From assembly GCA_963920525.1 (NCBI GenBank), contig OY986439.1, forward strand, positions 212,612,500-212,676,499: a stretch of 64,000 nt of DNA, given 5' to 3'. Every line of letters starts with the position of its first letter. The stretch's first letter is position 1. Below, one piece after another: positions 33,695 to 46,600 of the stretch. The DNA comes from Dichetophora obliterata. Its lineage: Eukaryota > Arthropoda > Insecta > Diptera > Sciomyzidae. The position numbers and the translations under genes are program-made. The notes under the pieces are model-generated. The model saw only the letters and a list, made by a program, of their open reading frames with translations. It searched no databases and was not told where the DNA came from.

Positions 33695-35066
33695 CCCAAT
33701 GTGCACAAAAACGGATGTGGATTCGTTACGAATCCTTTACGAGTTCGTCAGCACGCATTTCGCTTTTTTATGTTTCAACGGACCGGTTTCGAACCAGTTA
33801 CGAATCTGTCAAAAAAAAAAAAATGGTCACAACTTTAACATAAAAGGCCGTCTTAAATTAGTTAAGAAATATCTTCAAGACTTTTTTGTTAACTAAAGTT
33901 AAGATTCTAAAATTCTAATATATCTTACCTTATACTAAGTTCTGTCTAATATGATACCCTTATCATATGATTGTAAATTAAATAAATTTATTATAAAATC
34001 TTTTATTTTATTTTCAGTGGATTGGGGCTACGAAATACAATTATTTTAAAAAACTTTCTTATATCATTAGGCATGTGCTCCTCAGCTCACCTTCAAATCG
34101 AATAAAACTATTTCTAATTATTATGAGTCAACAGGTTTCATGTGACTATAGTATAGCCGTACTCAAGATATTTTTCGGAAACTTTTATAATTGCGTTAAT
34201 TTTGTACGCTTTGTCCTTATGTATCAGTTATTGGAATGCTTAACCTCTTCAATTCCGCACCAAGATATACAATGAAAAAATATTTTCTAAGGTAGTATTC
34301 TTACTAAATAGGGTCTAGTTAAGACATTACTGCAAAAAAAAAAAAATTAAAAATTTTTTTGGAAGTAAAATTTTTTAAGTGTGCCCATATATGAACATAT
34401 TGTACTTTTTACAAAAAATTCTTAATTTACTAAAACTTTTTTACTTTCCAGACATAGGAGCCTTCTTGCGCTACATATTTGCATTTGGCATTAAAAATTT
34501 TTTTGGAAATAATAATTTTTAAATGTGCAGATATGTGGATATATTGTACTTTTTTACAATAAATTCATTATTTATGAAAACTTTTTTACTTACCATACAG
34601 AAGAGCCTTCTTACGCGACAAATTTGAGAAATTAAAAGAAAGCTCATACTCTCCCATTTTCTCTATCCATTGCGCCAATATTTGAAAGAAATAACGACAA
34701 ATCAGAAAAAATTTCAATACAAAAACACATGTCCACATATATGACCGTTTTAACTGAAGAGTTTAAGGGGAAACATAATGTTTAGCTGTTTGAAGAAACA
34801 AGTATGAGCTATCCTTGAACTCAAAAAAAAAAAACAAGTCCGTTGCGAGTTCGCTTTATTTTTTAAAAAAGAGTCCGAAACGGATTCGTATATGAAGTTC
34901 GTTCCGAATCTGTGACGAGTTTGAAAAAGTGGAAAAGCGATTCGTGTTTTTGAGAGCAAGATCATTCGAAATCAGTTCCGGATGAGAAACGCAATCGGTT
35001 TCGGATAAAAAATACGAAGAAGCAAGTCCGTCTCGAATGCGTAACGGATCCGTTTAGCACACTGGG
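33695..35066. mobile_element. Inverted-repeat DNA element with GATTCGTTACGAATC-like motifs
   Basis: The ends CCCAATGTGCACAAAAACGG and, reversed from the right, CCCAGTGTGCTAAACGGATC form imperfect inverted repeats. Subterminal regions on both sides are rich in GATTCG, ACGAATC and TCCG motifs. No transposase frame is seen and no clear target duplication was found, so the superfamily is unknown. It starts 13 bases after the right end of the 28767-33681 element. Confidence 0.55.
34345..34632 (+). repeat. 144-bp tandem duplication
   Basis: AAAAATTTTTTTGGAA, ATATTGTACTTTTTACAA, AAAACTTTTTTACTT and GAGCCTTCTT recur in the same order 144 bp apart, inside the 33695-35066 element. Confidence 0.75.
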
Positions 35067-35132
35067 AATGCATGCATAAATATGCGTGTATCTACGTGTG
35101 TATTACATATAAATATTGTATTTCCTGCACAG

Positions 35133-35267
35133 CTACTTAAGTCCACTGAAAGCGTCCTTAAATTTAAAGAAGAAGCCTTTCTACTATTGATGCCACAAAA
35201 AAAAAACATAAAGCAAATGTTAAAACAACTTGCATATTTCATAAAAAAATCTAACAAGTTTGTTTAA
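35133..35267 (+). CDS. Tentative terminal exon, unrecognised
   Basis: A good acceptor, ATTGTATTTCCTGCACAG, is followed by a 44-codon lysine-rich frame (LLKSTESVLKFKEEAFLLLM, then IKQMLKQLAYFIKK) to TAA. There is no upstream exon and no known domain. This may be chance. Confidence 0.2.
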   Translation, partial: LLKSTESVLKFKEEAFLLLMPQKKNIKQMLKQLAYFIKKSNKFV

Positions 35268-38200
35268 AGCCTGGTTTTGCTTGAATTTTTTGCAAGAGTT
35301 TAATAGACAGTTTTCTATCAATAGCAGGTATAGTTGATTAATTGGCTAAGAGAGCTTTTAAATTTTTTAAAATATAAAATTTTTTAATATGATAATAACA
35401 CAAATTTTCTGATTTTTAAAATTAATCACTTTTGACTTAGAAAATGTAGTAGTTAACGTAAAAATTTACTGACACACTCCCAAAACTATTTTTAGCTCTA
35501 TATTTTTTTTAAAGCAACAAACAAAAAATTAAACACTTATCTGTTACCAATACTGAGATATGATCAATTCTGCAGAAGCATTTTCATGGGTAAAAAAATA
35601 CCCAACCGCGGTTAATGGGCTAAAGAAATTTTAACATGAGAGGTTGGTGTGGTTTTTAATTAATGTTGAAAATAAACCATTTTTTGCAAATTCACCGAGC
35701 CCGATCGGAAATGGGATGGTTATGTTAAAATATGAAAATAAAAATTTAAAAAGTTTTTTTTTTACTTTTTAGATGGTTTTCTATTTTAGTTGGAGAAAAT
35801 CGACAAAAAAGACTTATGGCGTTGTCGTTTCTCGAAAAATTGTTGCATTTTTTCTGCTATCTTTGAGAATTCTGATTTTTTACTTTTGAGGTCAACATTT
35901 TCGAGAACAGGACACGATTCAATTTTAGAGTTCACTATTTTTTTTTTTTCAAGAGGGCAGAATTTCCAAAAAGGGCAAAAAGAATTTAGCATTTTTTAGA
36001 GAAATGAAAACGCCATTAAAGCTCAAGAACTCATATCTCACTCATTTTATAACATACAATAAAATCATCATTATATTTTTGAATTTATAAAACGTGCTAA
36101 AATTTTGGATACTAAATTTTTTTTGTATTAGAGTGTAGAAAAAGAGAGTCGGTGGTAACTTTGGTTTGAAAAAATTTCTTTAAATGGAAACATATTCTTA
36201 GACGACCATTTATTTCTTTCTTCAATATTATTTCTCAGAATCCGAATAAACTTGGATAGTACAGCTAATTTAACTTAATAAAGAGTGTTTATAAAGGCGG
36301 AGAACTTAAAATTTCAATAAAACACAGAAAAATATTTATATACACCATGATGTTTTACAAAAGGTTGCAGCAATTTTCATTACTTGAACGAGAAGAAAGG
36401 CGTGCAAGTCGAGTAAATATTCTTTAGTACGATTTCAAAGCAAAAAAGAATTTAGGTAATTCTGTATCAAAAGTAGGTATAACAATAGAAAATTACAACA
36501 ATGAACAGTCGGAAAATGGAAGTGTTTTAACCAAATCGTCAGCCACTTAAGGATTACTAATCAAATTAAGTTGAGATAATATAATATTATTACACTTAGT
36601 CATAATCTTAACCACATGTTGTTTATTAGCACAATTTCATTCTTGTGAAAAAATATTTATAACTTGCTTTCGTGAGTTATATACAAAACAATCTATGTGC
36701 TAGATCTATGTTTTTCTTGGAAATAATCCTCAAAATAGTTTAAAGGCATTTCATATAAGCAAAAACACTCTATAAATTATTTTCTCAAAATAATACCATT
36801 GTTATATTATTTTATACATCTTCTTATTTCACATGAATAGCTTTGACAATATTCTCTTTTTATTGTCGCGTTTAAAATTACAATCATCTATAAAAATATG
36901 TCTTTAATCTCGAAAACATAAATACAAATCAATTTCCATGACATAAAATCAGGACACAAAAACAAAGCACTTCAAGAATGCTGGCAAAGCGTTATGAAAG
37001 CAAGACTTAAGCTTTATGCTAGAAAAAAAAGCTTTATTGTGCATTTGCAAGAGGTGGAGAGAAAATAATAAAAATAATAAAAGCGAAAAAGATGAAGAGA
37101 AACCAAATTGTTTTGATGCTTTTAATATTTTTCATAACTTCCGGCGGTATTTTTTTTATTGTATTTTTTGTCACTGTTTTTGTTTTTATAGCAGTTGTTT
37201 TTGTTATATTTCGCTAAACGATGCTGACTTAACTGTGCTACGACGCTTGTATGTTTTGCGTTTTCTTTAAACATATTTTCTCATATTATATCACATCCGA
37301 GTGGCTAAGGCACGCCAAGAAGTATGCAACAAGAATTTTCGCCATTTTCATATGTTTATAACTGCATGCGGGTGTGATTGTGTATAGTGTATGTGTGTAT
37401 TATGTGCATGTGTGCCTCCTGATTGCGGGCACAAGGTTAAGTGAAGAGTTATAATGTGCATGCACATTTAACTTGACTACATGCTGAGCTTTTTGCCATG
37501 TCAACCATGGCGTTTGTCCTTTAACAGGATGTGATTTCGATACATTCACAAAAAAAAAAAGAAATTAAATAAAACCAACATTATGCACAGAAAAGCTGAA
37601 AAGTTTAAGCACAAAATATTTTCCTAAGTTGGCATTTTGCATAAGCAAGCACTGACCTTATGTCCTTCAGCAGCAATTATTCTTGGATAATTTTTCTTTT
37701 TAAAATAAAAGCAAAAAATATCTAAATTCTGGCTCAAAAAAATCATTTTATATCATGTGCTTGCTTTGAATAATTTATTTTGTCCTTGCATACAGATTGT
37801 ATTTTTGTCTAACTTCATCTGCCAATTTTACACCTACAAAGAATTTATTGCTCGTTTTTCGTAATAGCTGTGCCTATTAAAAAGGGATAACGCACTAAAA
37901 TGTGTTGAGAGCAGCAAACGTGCAGACAGAGGCTATTTTATGGGCTTTGAGGACGTGGTGCTTTATTTTATTTAACACTGATTTTTTTTCTTTTAACCAT
38001 AAAAAATATCTATAAAAGAAACACAAATATATCAAAAGAATAATTATTTTTCGTGATCTGAATCTCAAAATTTAACTAAGAAGCATTCATCTCTTCTTAA
38101 ATGAAAGTTTATCCCAAAAAATATCTTGGACTATCAGGAAGTATAATTTTTCCGCTCATAAGTTCAAAGAAACTTCTTGTTAAGGTGCTTCAAAATAGCT

Positions 38201-40178
38201 TGTAAGCTCGCTGAATAAAATTAGAAACTTGTCCCTACAGGTAATTTCGAATCAGAAAATTTCGTATATGTATTTAAGAGTTTCTCGAACTTCGAGGAGG
38301 CTAACACAATTTGCCGAACGCTCAGTGTGTAGTCAAATTAGGAAGTGAATAGAAAATATCCACTGATCTCAGGAATAATTTTTTACTTACCTTTGCTTTC
38401 TACAAAAATAAAAAAATTCTTTAAACTTGGCCAAAAAATTATTAAAATTTTTGTTCATGAATTTTGTAGTATTGAAATATTTTTCTTTACTTTAGCTTAT
38501 GCTTATGTTATAATTAGGGATAGGATTTTTATGCAAAATAATTTTTAAATCAAATCCTGTGTAAGGATGGGATAGCAACATTAATTGTATTTTCTAAAAA
38601 TATTGATTAAATAAACATATTTGATCAGAATGTGTTTTAAAAAACATAAAATTTATATATTTTAGATTTTTAGCACTACTTTTTTGTACGTTTTGTATAA
38701 AAATTCGATCCTCAATAAAAGCTCAATAAACGATTTTCAACCATCAAGCGATAAGAATTTGTATATAAAATTAAGAATGATTTTAACTATAAAACATATA
38801 GAATTTGTATTAAAATTATAAAAAATCTACATAATAAATAACAAGGTCATATGGAAAACTTTCAATTGTAAATATAATTTAATTTTTTTTTATCGCCACT
38901 TTTTGTAAAGTTATGGACGTACCATTTTTTGCTAAAAGTAAATTTTATGAAAATGGAGTAATTTTTTGCTGAAAGTAAATATTATGAAAAGTGAGTCATT
39001 TCTAATAAATTATATCTTCGTCATCTGTACAGACATTTTTGAAAAATCGTTAGAAAGCTATTGAAACGCAATTTTTTAAACAAATAAAATATTTTAGAAT
39101 TTGTATGCTAGAGTTGCCAAGTTTTTAACAAAAGATTAAATTTGCTCATATCTTAAAAAGTGCTCTTTTTAAAAATTTTTTAATTTCAAATTTTTTTTAA
39201 AAAAATAAACTTTCCACGAAAAAAATTTGGCTTTCAAAATGATACGTTTTTTCGCAATCTTAATTTTTCTGACATACATTTCACTTTATCGTTCAAACTT
39301 TCTATACCGCTTGAGATATTTATACAATAGCTGTTAAAAAATTGTTCGCCTTATTTGTACCAATAATTCTTTTATATAATAATGACCTCAAACGTGACCT
39401 CAGTCCATAAAACTAGAAAAACCGAAACAAATTTTTTTTTTTTGTTTTATTTACTTTTATTTGTAGTAAGTTTAAATGCCATATTAAAACTTATTAAATT
39501 CTGATCACATCTGCTACAAGAATTTTTTTAAATCGGTCTTAAAACAAAAAATTACAACAATTTTTTAACTTAAATTTGGGTTATTTTTCAATATTTTCAA
39601 AGAAACGTTTTTCTGCTTAAAAGTAAGCTTTAACATATTTCAACCAATATTCTGTTATTGTAAGCATTTCTTGCTTACCGATTTTCGCTGCTTTTATAAT
39701 ACTACATAATTGCGAGCTTTTGTTGTTAGTGCAAGAAAACTTTTACTTCTTTGCAATGTAAAACATTTGTGAATGTATTTTTTTTTTTAATGCATAAAGT
39801 TTACTTTTTTTCATTACATAAAACTTTCCATGTAGCTGTTTAACATTTTCCTATTCAAATGCAGAAAAGGAAAGTTTTGATTATTATTAACAGCTTAATG
39901 ATAAACAAATTAATTACTTTAACACTAAAACTGAGCTAGGAAAAGTTATTTCAGTTAAGTAATTAACTGCTGCGTATGAGTAGCATTTATTTTGCAGCTC
40001 AACAAATGAAAAGATTCTTCCACACTTTTTGTTGACTTATTTAGGTATGGTTGTTAGAGCTTTGCACAGATTGGCATTAAATCATTTTGCGTGGGCTTCA
40101 CAAAAAAAATATATATATGGTATATATATTTAATCTCAATTACGAGCTAAAATTTCGAAAAGTAAGTCGCAATAATAA
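35268..40178. other. AT-rich intergenic sequence
   Basis: No gene is recognised over almost 5 kb. A ~33-bp imperfect duplication (TTTTTTGCTAAAAGTAAATT) lies at 38927-38994. A short basic frame at 36347-36427 (MMFYKRLQQFSLLEREERRA) is coding-like but too short to call. Confidence 0.5.
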
Positions 40179-40881
40179 CACTGTGCGGCACAAAAATCTG
40201 TATTTAATAATTTCAACGTTTTTCACTTAATTGTAATATGAGGAATCTTGTGGTAACATTCGCTTTTCCAATTTACCGAAGACTTTAGTGCAAAATTCTT
40301 TTTTTTAATTAGTCCATATATGCACTCATTTGCATGTTGAGAACTCTTGAACTATTAGTATTTTTATTTTGGTTTCTGCAGCAAAGTTATTTCTATTATT
40401 CTTGCTAACAACTTTGTTGAACAAATATATAACGCAAAATCATTTGAAATTGTCTTTAAACCTTTAATAAGCGACATATGTCTTGACCGCTTTCAACGCT
40501 TCAAAGCAAAAAATGTTACTCATACGCAATGGTGTTCGAATTTTTTCGTTTGACTTTTTGTAAGAATCATTGGATAAGACCCACTGGAAGCGATTTTTTC
40601 ATATTCATTTATTTAGCAAAGTTGTTGGCCAGAATTATAGAAAGAGCTTTGTCGAATAAACCAAAATGAAAATCCTAATGGTTCAAGAGTTATCAATATG
40701 AAACTGAGTGCATATCTTGAGTAATTTTTAATATATCTTAAAAAAGAAAATTTTTTTCTAAAATGTTTGGTAAAATGGTAAAACAAATGTCATCACGACA
40801 TTCCTTATTCCAAAATATAGTAAAAAAATGTTAAAATTATCAAATACAGAGAAAAAAGATACAAAAAAAAAACGCACAGTG
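40179..40881. mobile_element. Fold-back DNA element with CACTGTG ends, copy 2
   Basis: Same orientation and same fold-back architecture as 4953-5652, with roughly 85-90% identity by eye. It starts CACTGTGCGGCAC and ends ACGCACAGTG. It is flanked by TAATAA on both sides (40173-40178 and 40882-40887), which includes a 3-bp TAA duplication. No coding capacity. Confidence 0.85.
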
Positions 40882-42404
40882 TAATAAAATTGTAGGCATG
40901 TTTAAAAAAGTGCTTTCAAAAGCCCTTTAAAACACACCAATTTACGACGAAAAGTTGTAGCTAGTGGGTGGTAGGAAAAGCCTGTGGAGATTAATACATA
41001 GTAACTTGATTTGACACATTACTAGCTTCATACTAGCTATTGATATACTACATACTCCTACACAAAAGTGGTATCAAAACGGAACAATAAAATGGTCTAA
41101 GTGGGCTGGTCTAAAGATCTGCCACCACCTTAAACTAACCTAACCTAGCCTAACAAAAGCTTAAAAAATATCAATATTGATAAATGAAACTGCGCAAGTT
41201 GTTGATAATCACTTTATGATCATCCCAACCTTTTCCGCCGCTCTTTTAGCTAACTTACAACAACTTGAATATTTCCATGTGTGTGTGTTGTAATTCGAAG
41301 ACATCGCGCAACGACAGCAAGAAAAAATATGCATAGCATCCCAGCGGTAAGAAACTAATTTGCGCTTAAAAAGCACTGTCTAGTGCTCTCTGTTGTCGTA
41401 GTAATCGATGAAGAATTTGAATTTCAAACAAGGAAACATTGTTCTAGCTCATGATTCAATTATTATAAGGTTATTCGTATTTTTTGACGTATGCTTATTT
41501 TTTATAAACAAACATATTTTGACAATCTGCTAACAGTGTTTTGTGCTGTTGGAAAAAAAAGGTATGTTTCAGTGTTTCGTTGTGTAGTTTTCTAGTGTAG
41601 TAGTTTTTCAATGATTTCTTGCCAAGTTAATAAGAAAAAGAAACTATGTAGGTGTTGCGTCGTAAAGATGTTGGTAGAGATTTAAGACATTTCAAAGTTT
41701 CTGAGTAGCAAATGTATCAAAATTGTTAACGCACTGTAGTATAAAAATAAAAATACATTTTTGGTTACTGAGTACTGTTTACACGGGTTATTAAAACCAC
41801 AGATCTATTGCTACATTGAAAGTTGTCAAATTAACATTTGCAAACAATTTTTGCAAAATATTTGCAATTTATTTATTTATAAATGGTTAAAGTAAGAAAC
41901 TTATATTTCTATTTAATTAAGCTTTATTATTTATTTATTAGCCAAGTGCAAATAAACGCCGTCGTTTGATTTAGTCATAATTCAGTTTTTTAAATTTTAA
42001 GCTGTAGAAGTCTTCTGTGCGTGTCTTCCGTTTGTGAGTCTGTGGGCCAGTGTGTAATTCCGTACAAGTGCTCTTTGGGTAGCTTTATTTTTAAAAAAAG
42101 ATCAAAGAACCAAGGCATGCACCTTATACAAACAAGGTATGGTCTTTGACCTGAAAAAAAGATAGATTTATTTAGAGGTATTGATGGAACCAAACGTGAA
42201 TTATTGGTTAGGCGAAACAACCGTGAAAGGCAATTTGAATTGCTTTAAACCGAGGCTAGTGTTATGCCTTAACCTCGGCAAGCATTTCCAGCCCTTAGTT
42301 ATTCCTGTCTTTTAATTTCACATTTTCCACAATTTAGTTGTGGATATTTAGTTTTTCCATAATTCTTAAAGGTAGGAAAGAACAAAGAAAGTGAAAAGAA
42401 CCAT
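40882..42404. other. Intergenic sequence
   Basis: No gene recognised. A 30-codon frame ending at 42246 (GIDGTKRELLVRRNNRERQF) is coding-like but isolated. Confidence 0.45.
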
Positions 42405-42485
42405 GCCTGAACCCGGTTTCGAACCAGGGACCTCTTGGTTGATAGTTTAGCGCACTATTCAATAGACTACAAAGGCCGTCGTTTG
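42405..42485 (-). mobile_element. tRNA-like SINE head, family B
   Basis: On the minus strand GTAGTCTATTGAATAGTGCG resembles an A box, and GGTTCGAAACC is a perfect B box inside a good T-arm stem (CCTGG/CCGGG). The acceptor stem is mostly mispaired, so this is a tRNA-derived repeat rather than a working tRNA gene. It is distinct from family A. Confidence 0.6.
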
Positions 42486-43371
42486 TTGCTATTGCTGCTG
42501 TGTTTATTTTGTTGGTATTTTCTCGTTGGTTTCAACACATGTTGTTGAATAGGACAATGTAACGCTTGGGTATTTTGTAAACACGCAATTTAACTACCTT
42601 TATAATTTTCACATGAAATCGATTCTAAAGAAGTAAACTCCAAAAATAATTCATAAAAATTATGTTAATTTTCAAAAATGAGCTGCTCGTGAATATTAAT
42701 TTTTGTAACTAAAATTCACACTTTTTTTTTTGTTTTAAAAGTTTTTGCAGCCTGCCTGAAAGTGAGCTACGGAAGTTTCTTTTAACCAGCTCATCATTCA
42801 CTCATGTCATGTTGCTTACGGGCAGTTGTTAATCGCTATAGCAAACATTTTTGATTTTGCTCTTTTAGCTAATAAACGCAATATCCTTTGCGTATTCTGC
42901 CCTGATGATTTGCTGTGAATTTTCTCTTTAGTTCTGCTTTTAATAAAGCTTTCTTCATGTCTCCGAGGCGCACGCAGTAACTGGCCAATCATGCTTTATT
43001 CATTATGCTTCTTAGTGCTTAGCTTTAGCATCGCTTTGCTTAATAAATTTATTTTTTGCTTTGCTAGCAAACAAAGCTCTAAGCAACTGACAACTAGCTG
43101 CTTCACAGATCCTTGCTAAAGATCCTTCTTTCTTAACACTGTAATAACTTCATTAATTAATTTCCATTTTTGCGCCATTTATAAACGTTGGCATGCTTGG
43201 CCGCAGGACTAGCAAAAAAGTGCAAAACAAAAACCAAAGCCCACAAAAAACAAGCAACTATAATTAGCAGCAATAACAATAGAATATCCTGTGACAGGAC
43301 TTGATGTTACTTAATCTGTGTGTTTTTAATAAATGATTTCTGTCAAGTTTTGCTTGATTTCCATGCAACTG
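42486..43371. other. Intergenic sequence
   Basis: No gene or element recognised. Confidence 0.45.
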
Positions 43372-43661
43372 TTACTGTGTGTGTGTGCGCTCACGCATTT
43401 GAATATCATCGGAGCTCTCAAACTGATTCTCTTCCTTCTCCTCCTCACCATCAACCTCCTGACATAAATTAAAATAATTCCTACGTTGCGCTGCGAAATC
43501 AATTTGTTTCAATAAATCCTCGTTTAATTCGTTTCACGATGGCGCTAGCTACACCCAACAGTGCTGCCTTATCCTGAACGGATTTCCGCTGACTCCTGCT
43601 TGCGAGCTGGTATTGGTTTATGTTGCGGCAACGTGCCGACATCGCTGCCATATTCATCCAT
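43372..43661 (-). pseudogene. Coding-like patch in three successive frames, unrecognised
   Basis: On the minus strand ATG 43661 opens MDEYGSDVGTLPQHKPIPAR to a stop at 43569. A shifted frame then reads VQDKAALLGVASAIVKRIKR. A third reads NELNEDLLKQIDFAAQRRNY, followed by an acidic run (EVDGEEEKEENQFESSDD), to a stop at 43372-43374. Composition is GC-richer and gene-like. Acceptor-like signals (CCGTTCAG before GATAAG; TTTATGTCAG before GAGGTT) allow a spliced gene instead of a frameshifted pseudogene. No family recognised. Confidence 0.35.
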
Positions 43662-46600
43662 TACTTTTATATTTTGCAACGTTTTATTTTTGTTGCTTAT
43701 TTTTTATTTACTGCTCTTGGAATATTTAATAGAGTTACGCCTAACGTTGTGCGGTCAGGTGGCAGCATTCAGCCGAGTCAGGTGAGGGGCTGGAGCTATC
43801 GTCATTAGCATAAAACAAAAACAAAAATAAAACAGAAAAAGAATATGCAGACATTTCAATATTCTTTGCTGTCTTTTATTCTGTTCTAATGGAATGAAAA
43901 ACACTTTCTAGCTCATTACCACCTGCCAGGTGGTCGTCAATGAGCACGCTGAGACTCGCAACAGCACGTCTGACAGTTTTGACGTTCTTTTTTATGTAAA
44001 ACACTTTCCCTTTGACCTCCATTTTAGTAGGCTTTGTCCTTATGAGTGGTTGGTTTTTTGCTAAAAGGCAAAGCTATTCAATATTTCCATTAAAATTTGT
44101 TTCTATTGACAATTTTGGGTTTTTTGGGTTTTTGTATTTTTGAGGCTTTTATGGAGGGTTCTAATTTTTGCGTACCTGTTTGACCCATTTTTACTTCAAT
44201 TTTATTTTAAGCTGCTTTATCTTTGGGGTCAAGCGTATTCTTTGTTCGCAGAGCTGGATTCAACTGGGCATGATGTGGCATAATTAGGTTGCACGAGTGC
44301 ATCTTGCAATTAATTAATTGATTTGCTTTGAGTTATAATTAAGTTACTTAAGATCGCAGAAGCAAGAAATTTACTCATGTTCGAGACAACTGTAAGGTTG
44401 AAAATGATTTTAAACAACACCTACTCTATTGCAGAACAGATTTTATTGAAAAATAAGCCGCAAAGGGACTAAATTTGATCAGAGTTGTACAAGATTGCAA
44501 TAATTTTGTATTTTCATTGCTTCATGCAATCTTCTGTGATTTGATATGATTTTTTTACACTTGATTTTATATTAACTGATTTTTGTAGAATTTAAAATTG
44601 TATTAAATTTGTCTAAGTTAAACTTGGTTTTAGAATTTATGTTGCCTTGAAGCCGCCTTGTTGCTGAGTTGAAGTTTACTTGAAGCTGGTGTGATGTTAT
44701 CCTACATTTATTTATTCATTATTGTTTTGATTTGTACATTTTGCCACTGAATGTTAAATTGATATAGAGGCGATGTTAAGGTAACAGAAAAGCTCGCTGC
44801 CGCTCAATCACATTCGCGAGCCAGAATAACTTTTTTAGTTTCTGCAGCTCCCATCATTTTCATTTTCTCAAATTATTTACTCTCACGAGAGAGAGAGAGA
44901 GAGAGAGCTTTTTAAATACTTTAGCTTTCGAGAAAGGAGTCGTGAAAAGAACCTCTCGCGAGCAAGAATTTCCTTTCCCTCATTTGATGTTGACGTCTTT
45001 ACGTCAAAATTAGATTGACCCACTTTTGAAATGATGTGGGTTTGATTATGATTATCTGCATATTGCAATAAAGTGATAAGCCACATGAACAAAAAATTTA
45101 TTTTTATGCTTGATACATAACTTCCCAGTAAAATATTTGATGCAAATGTGAAATGCATTCTTAGGAACACTGCTTCCAAAAGACATTCTATAGATCAAAA
45201 TGTTTTTCTTCTTAGCCTTTTAAAGAACTTCTTTCAAGAGGCATTCTTATAAACTACTTCTGGAAGACATTCAACTGGTATTTCAATTCAATTAAAGCAA
45301 ATAAATTATAGATAATTATACTATATGTTTTAGATATTTTCCGTGGGATTTTTTAAACTCCCAATTAGGCCCAACCACTTACTACTTCCAACAACAAAAT
45401 ACTTTGAAAATCGGTAAAAATGATATTTTAAGTGGAATTTTTTAAACCCCCAACAAAATCCAAACACTTTTCATTTCCAACACCAAAATCGCTAGAATGT
45501 CGGGAAAAGGGATATTTTTGCAGGGACTTTTTAACCCCCAAACCACAGAAACCATTCCATTCCATGGAATACCTTCTTCAAGTTCTTCTGGAAAATCCCT
45601 ACTAGAATCCTTTCGTTGATGGGCCATTGAAAAAGTTCTGGAAGCACTTCTGGAGAAGACTAAGGAAAGCATTCCTCCCAATGACATGCATATGTTAAAA
45701 TAATGCCTTCTGGGTATGAAAGTGGAGGGGATGGAATTCAAGACTTTCTCTTACACTTTAGCTTCTTTTGGAAGCATTTTCTTGCTTAATTAAAAATTGA
45801 TTAAAATTAAATTTGGTCTTGATTTTGACGTGATAAAATAAAATAAAAATAATTATAACTTGATGCTGATTTATAATAATTATAACATGAAGTTGCCTTT
45901 CTATTAATTTGCATCTGATTGGCTATTGATTTGATGATTACTTGATTTTGACATGATGTTCATTAAAAACTGACGTTTTTAAGACGTGCTGTTGACTTAA
46001 AATTAATTAAATATTGACTTGATATTAACGCGCTGTAAGCCTTATGTTAACATTATGTGGTTAGCATGAGCTTAAGTTGAAACAACTGGAAGTTGACTTG
46101 CTGATAATTTGATATTGACTTAATATTCATTTATTGTTGACTTCATGCTAAGTTAATGTTCCCATAAGGTTTAATTGACATTGACAACTTTATGTCGTCT
46201 TGAAGATGATTTAAATATTTACTTGATATTAACGTAATGTTGGGCTTAACGTTAACTTGACTCAGCTGGACTTTGACTTGATTGAAGCTGGATTTCGATT
46301 AAAAATCGGCCTTATTACTTCAACATAAAATCTTAAACTTGCCTTTTACCTGACTTAATATCAATTTTTATGTAAATTTTAATAGAGTTAAAAATAAAAT
46401 CAATTTTTTTTTAATTTGTCTGTTACTTGATTTCAGTTCAAACTCAAACTGATTTCAACTTGGCTTCAAAACAGCTTTACCTAAACTAAAAATTTACTGT
46501 AACTATTGATTAAGTCAGCTTACGTTTATATTGACTTAATCTTTACTTGACTTAAATATAACTTCGCACTGCTATTATTAAAATTAATATTAACAATTAA

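Noticed and set aside
42405..42485. Functional tRNA gene
   Set aside because: Good A and B boxes and T arm, but the acceptor stem does not pair; better explained as a SINE head.
45442..45741. Minus-strand 99-codon ORF
   Set aside because: Overlaps an imperfect ~90-bp tandem repeat and shows no domain.
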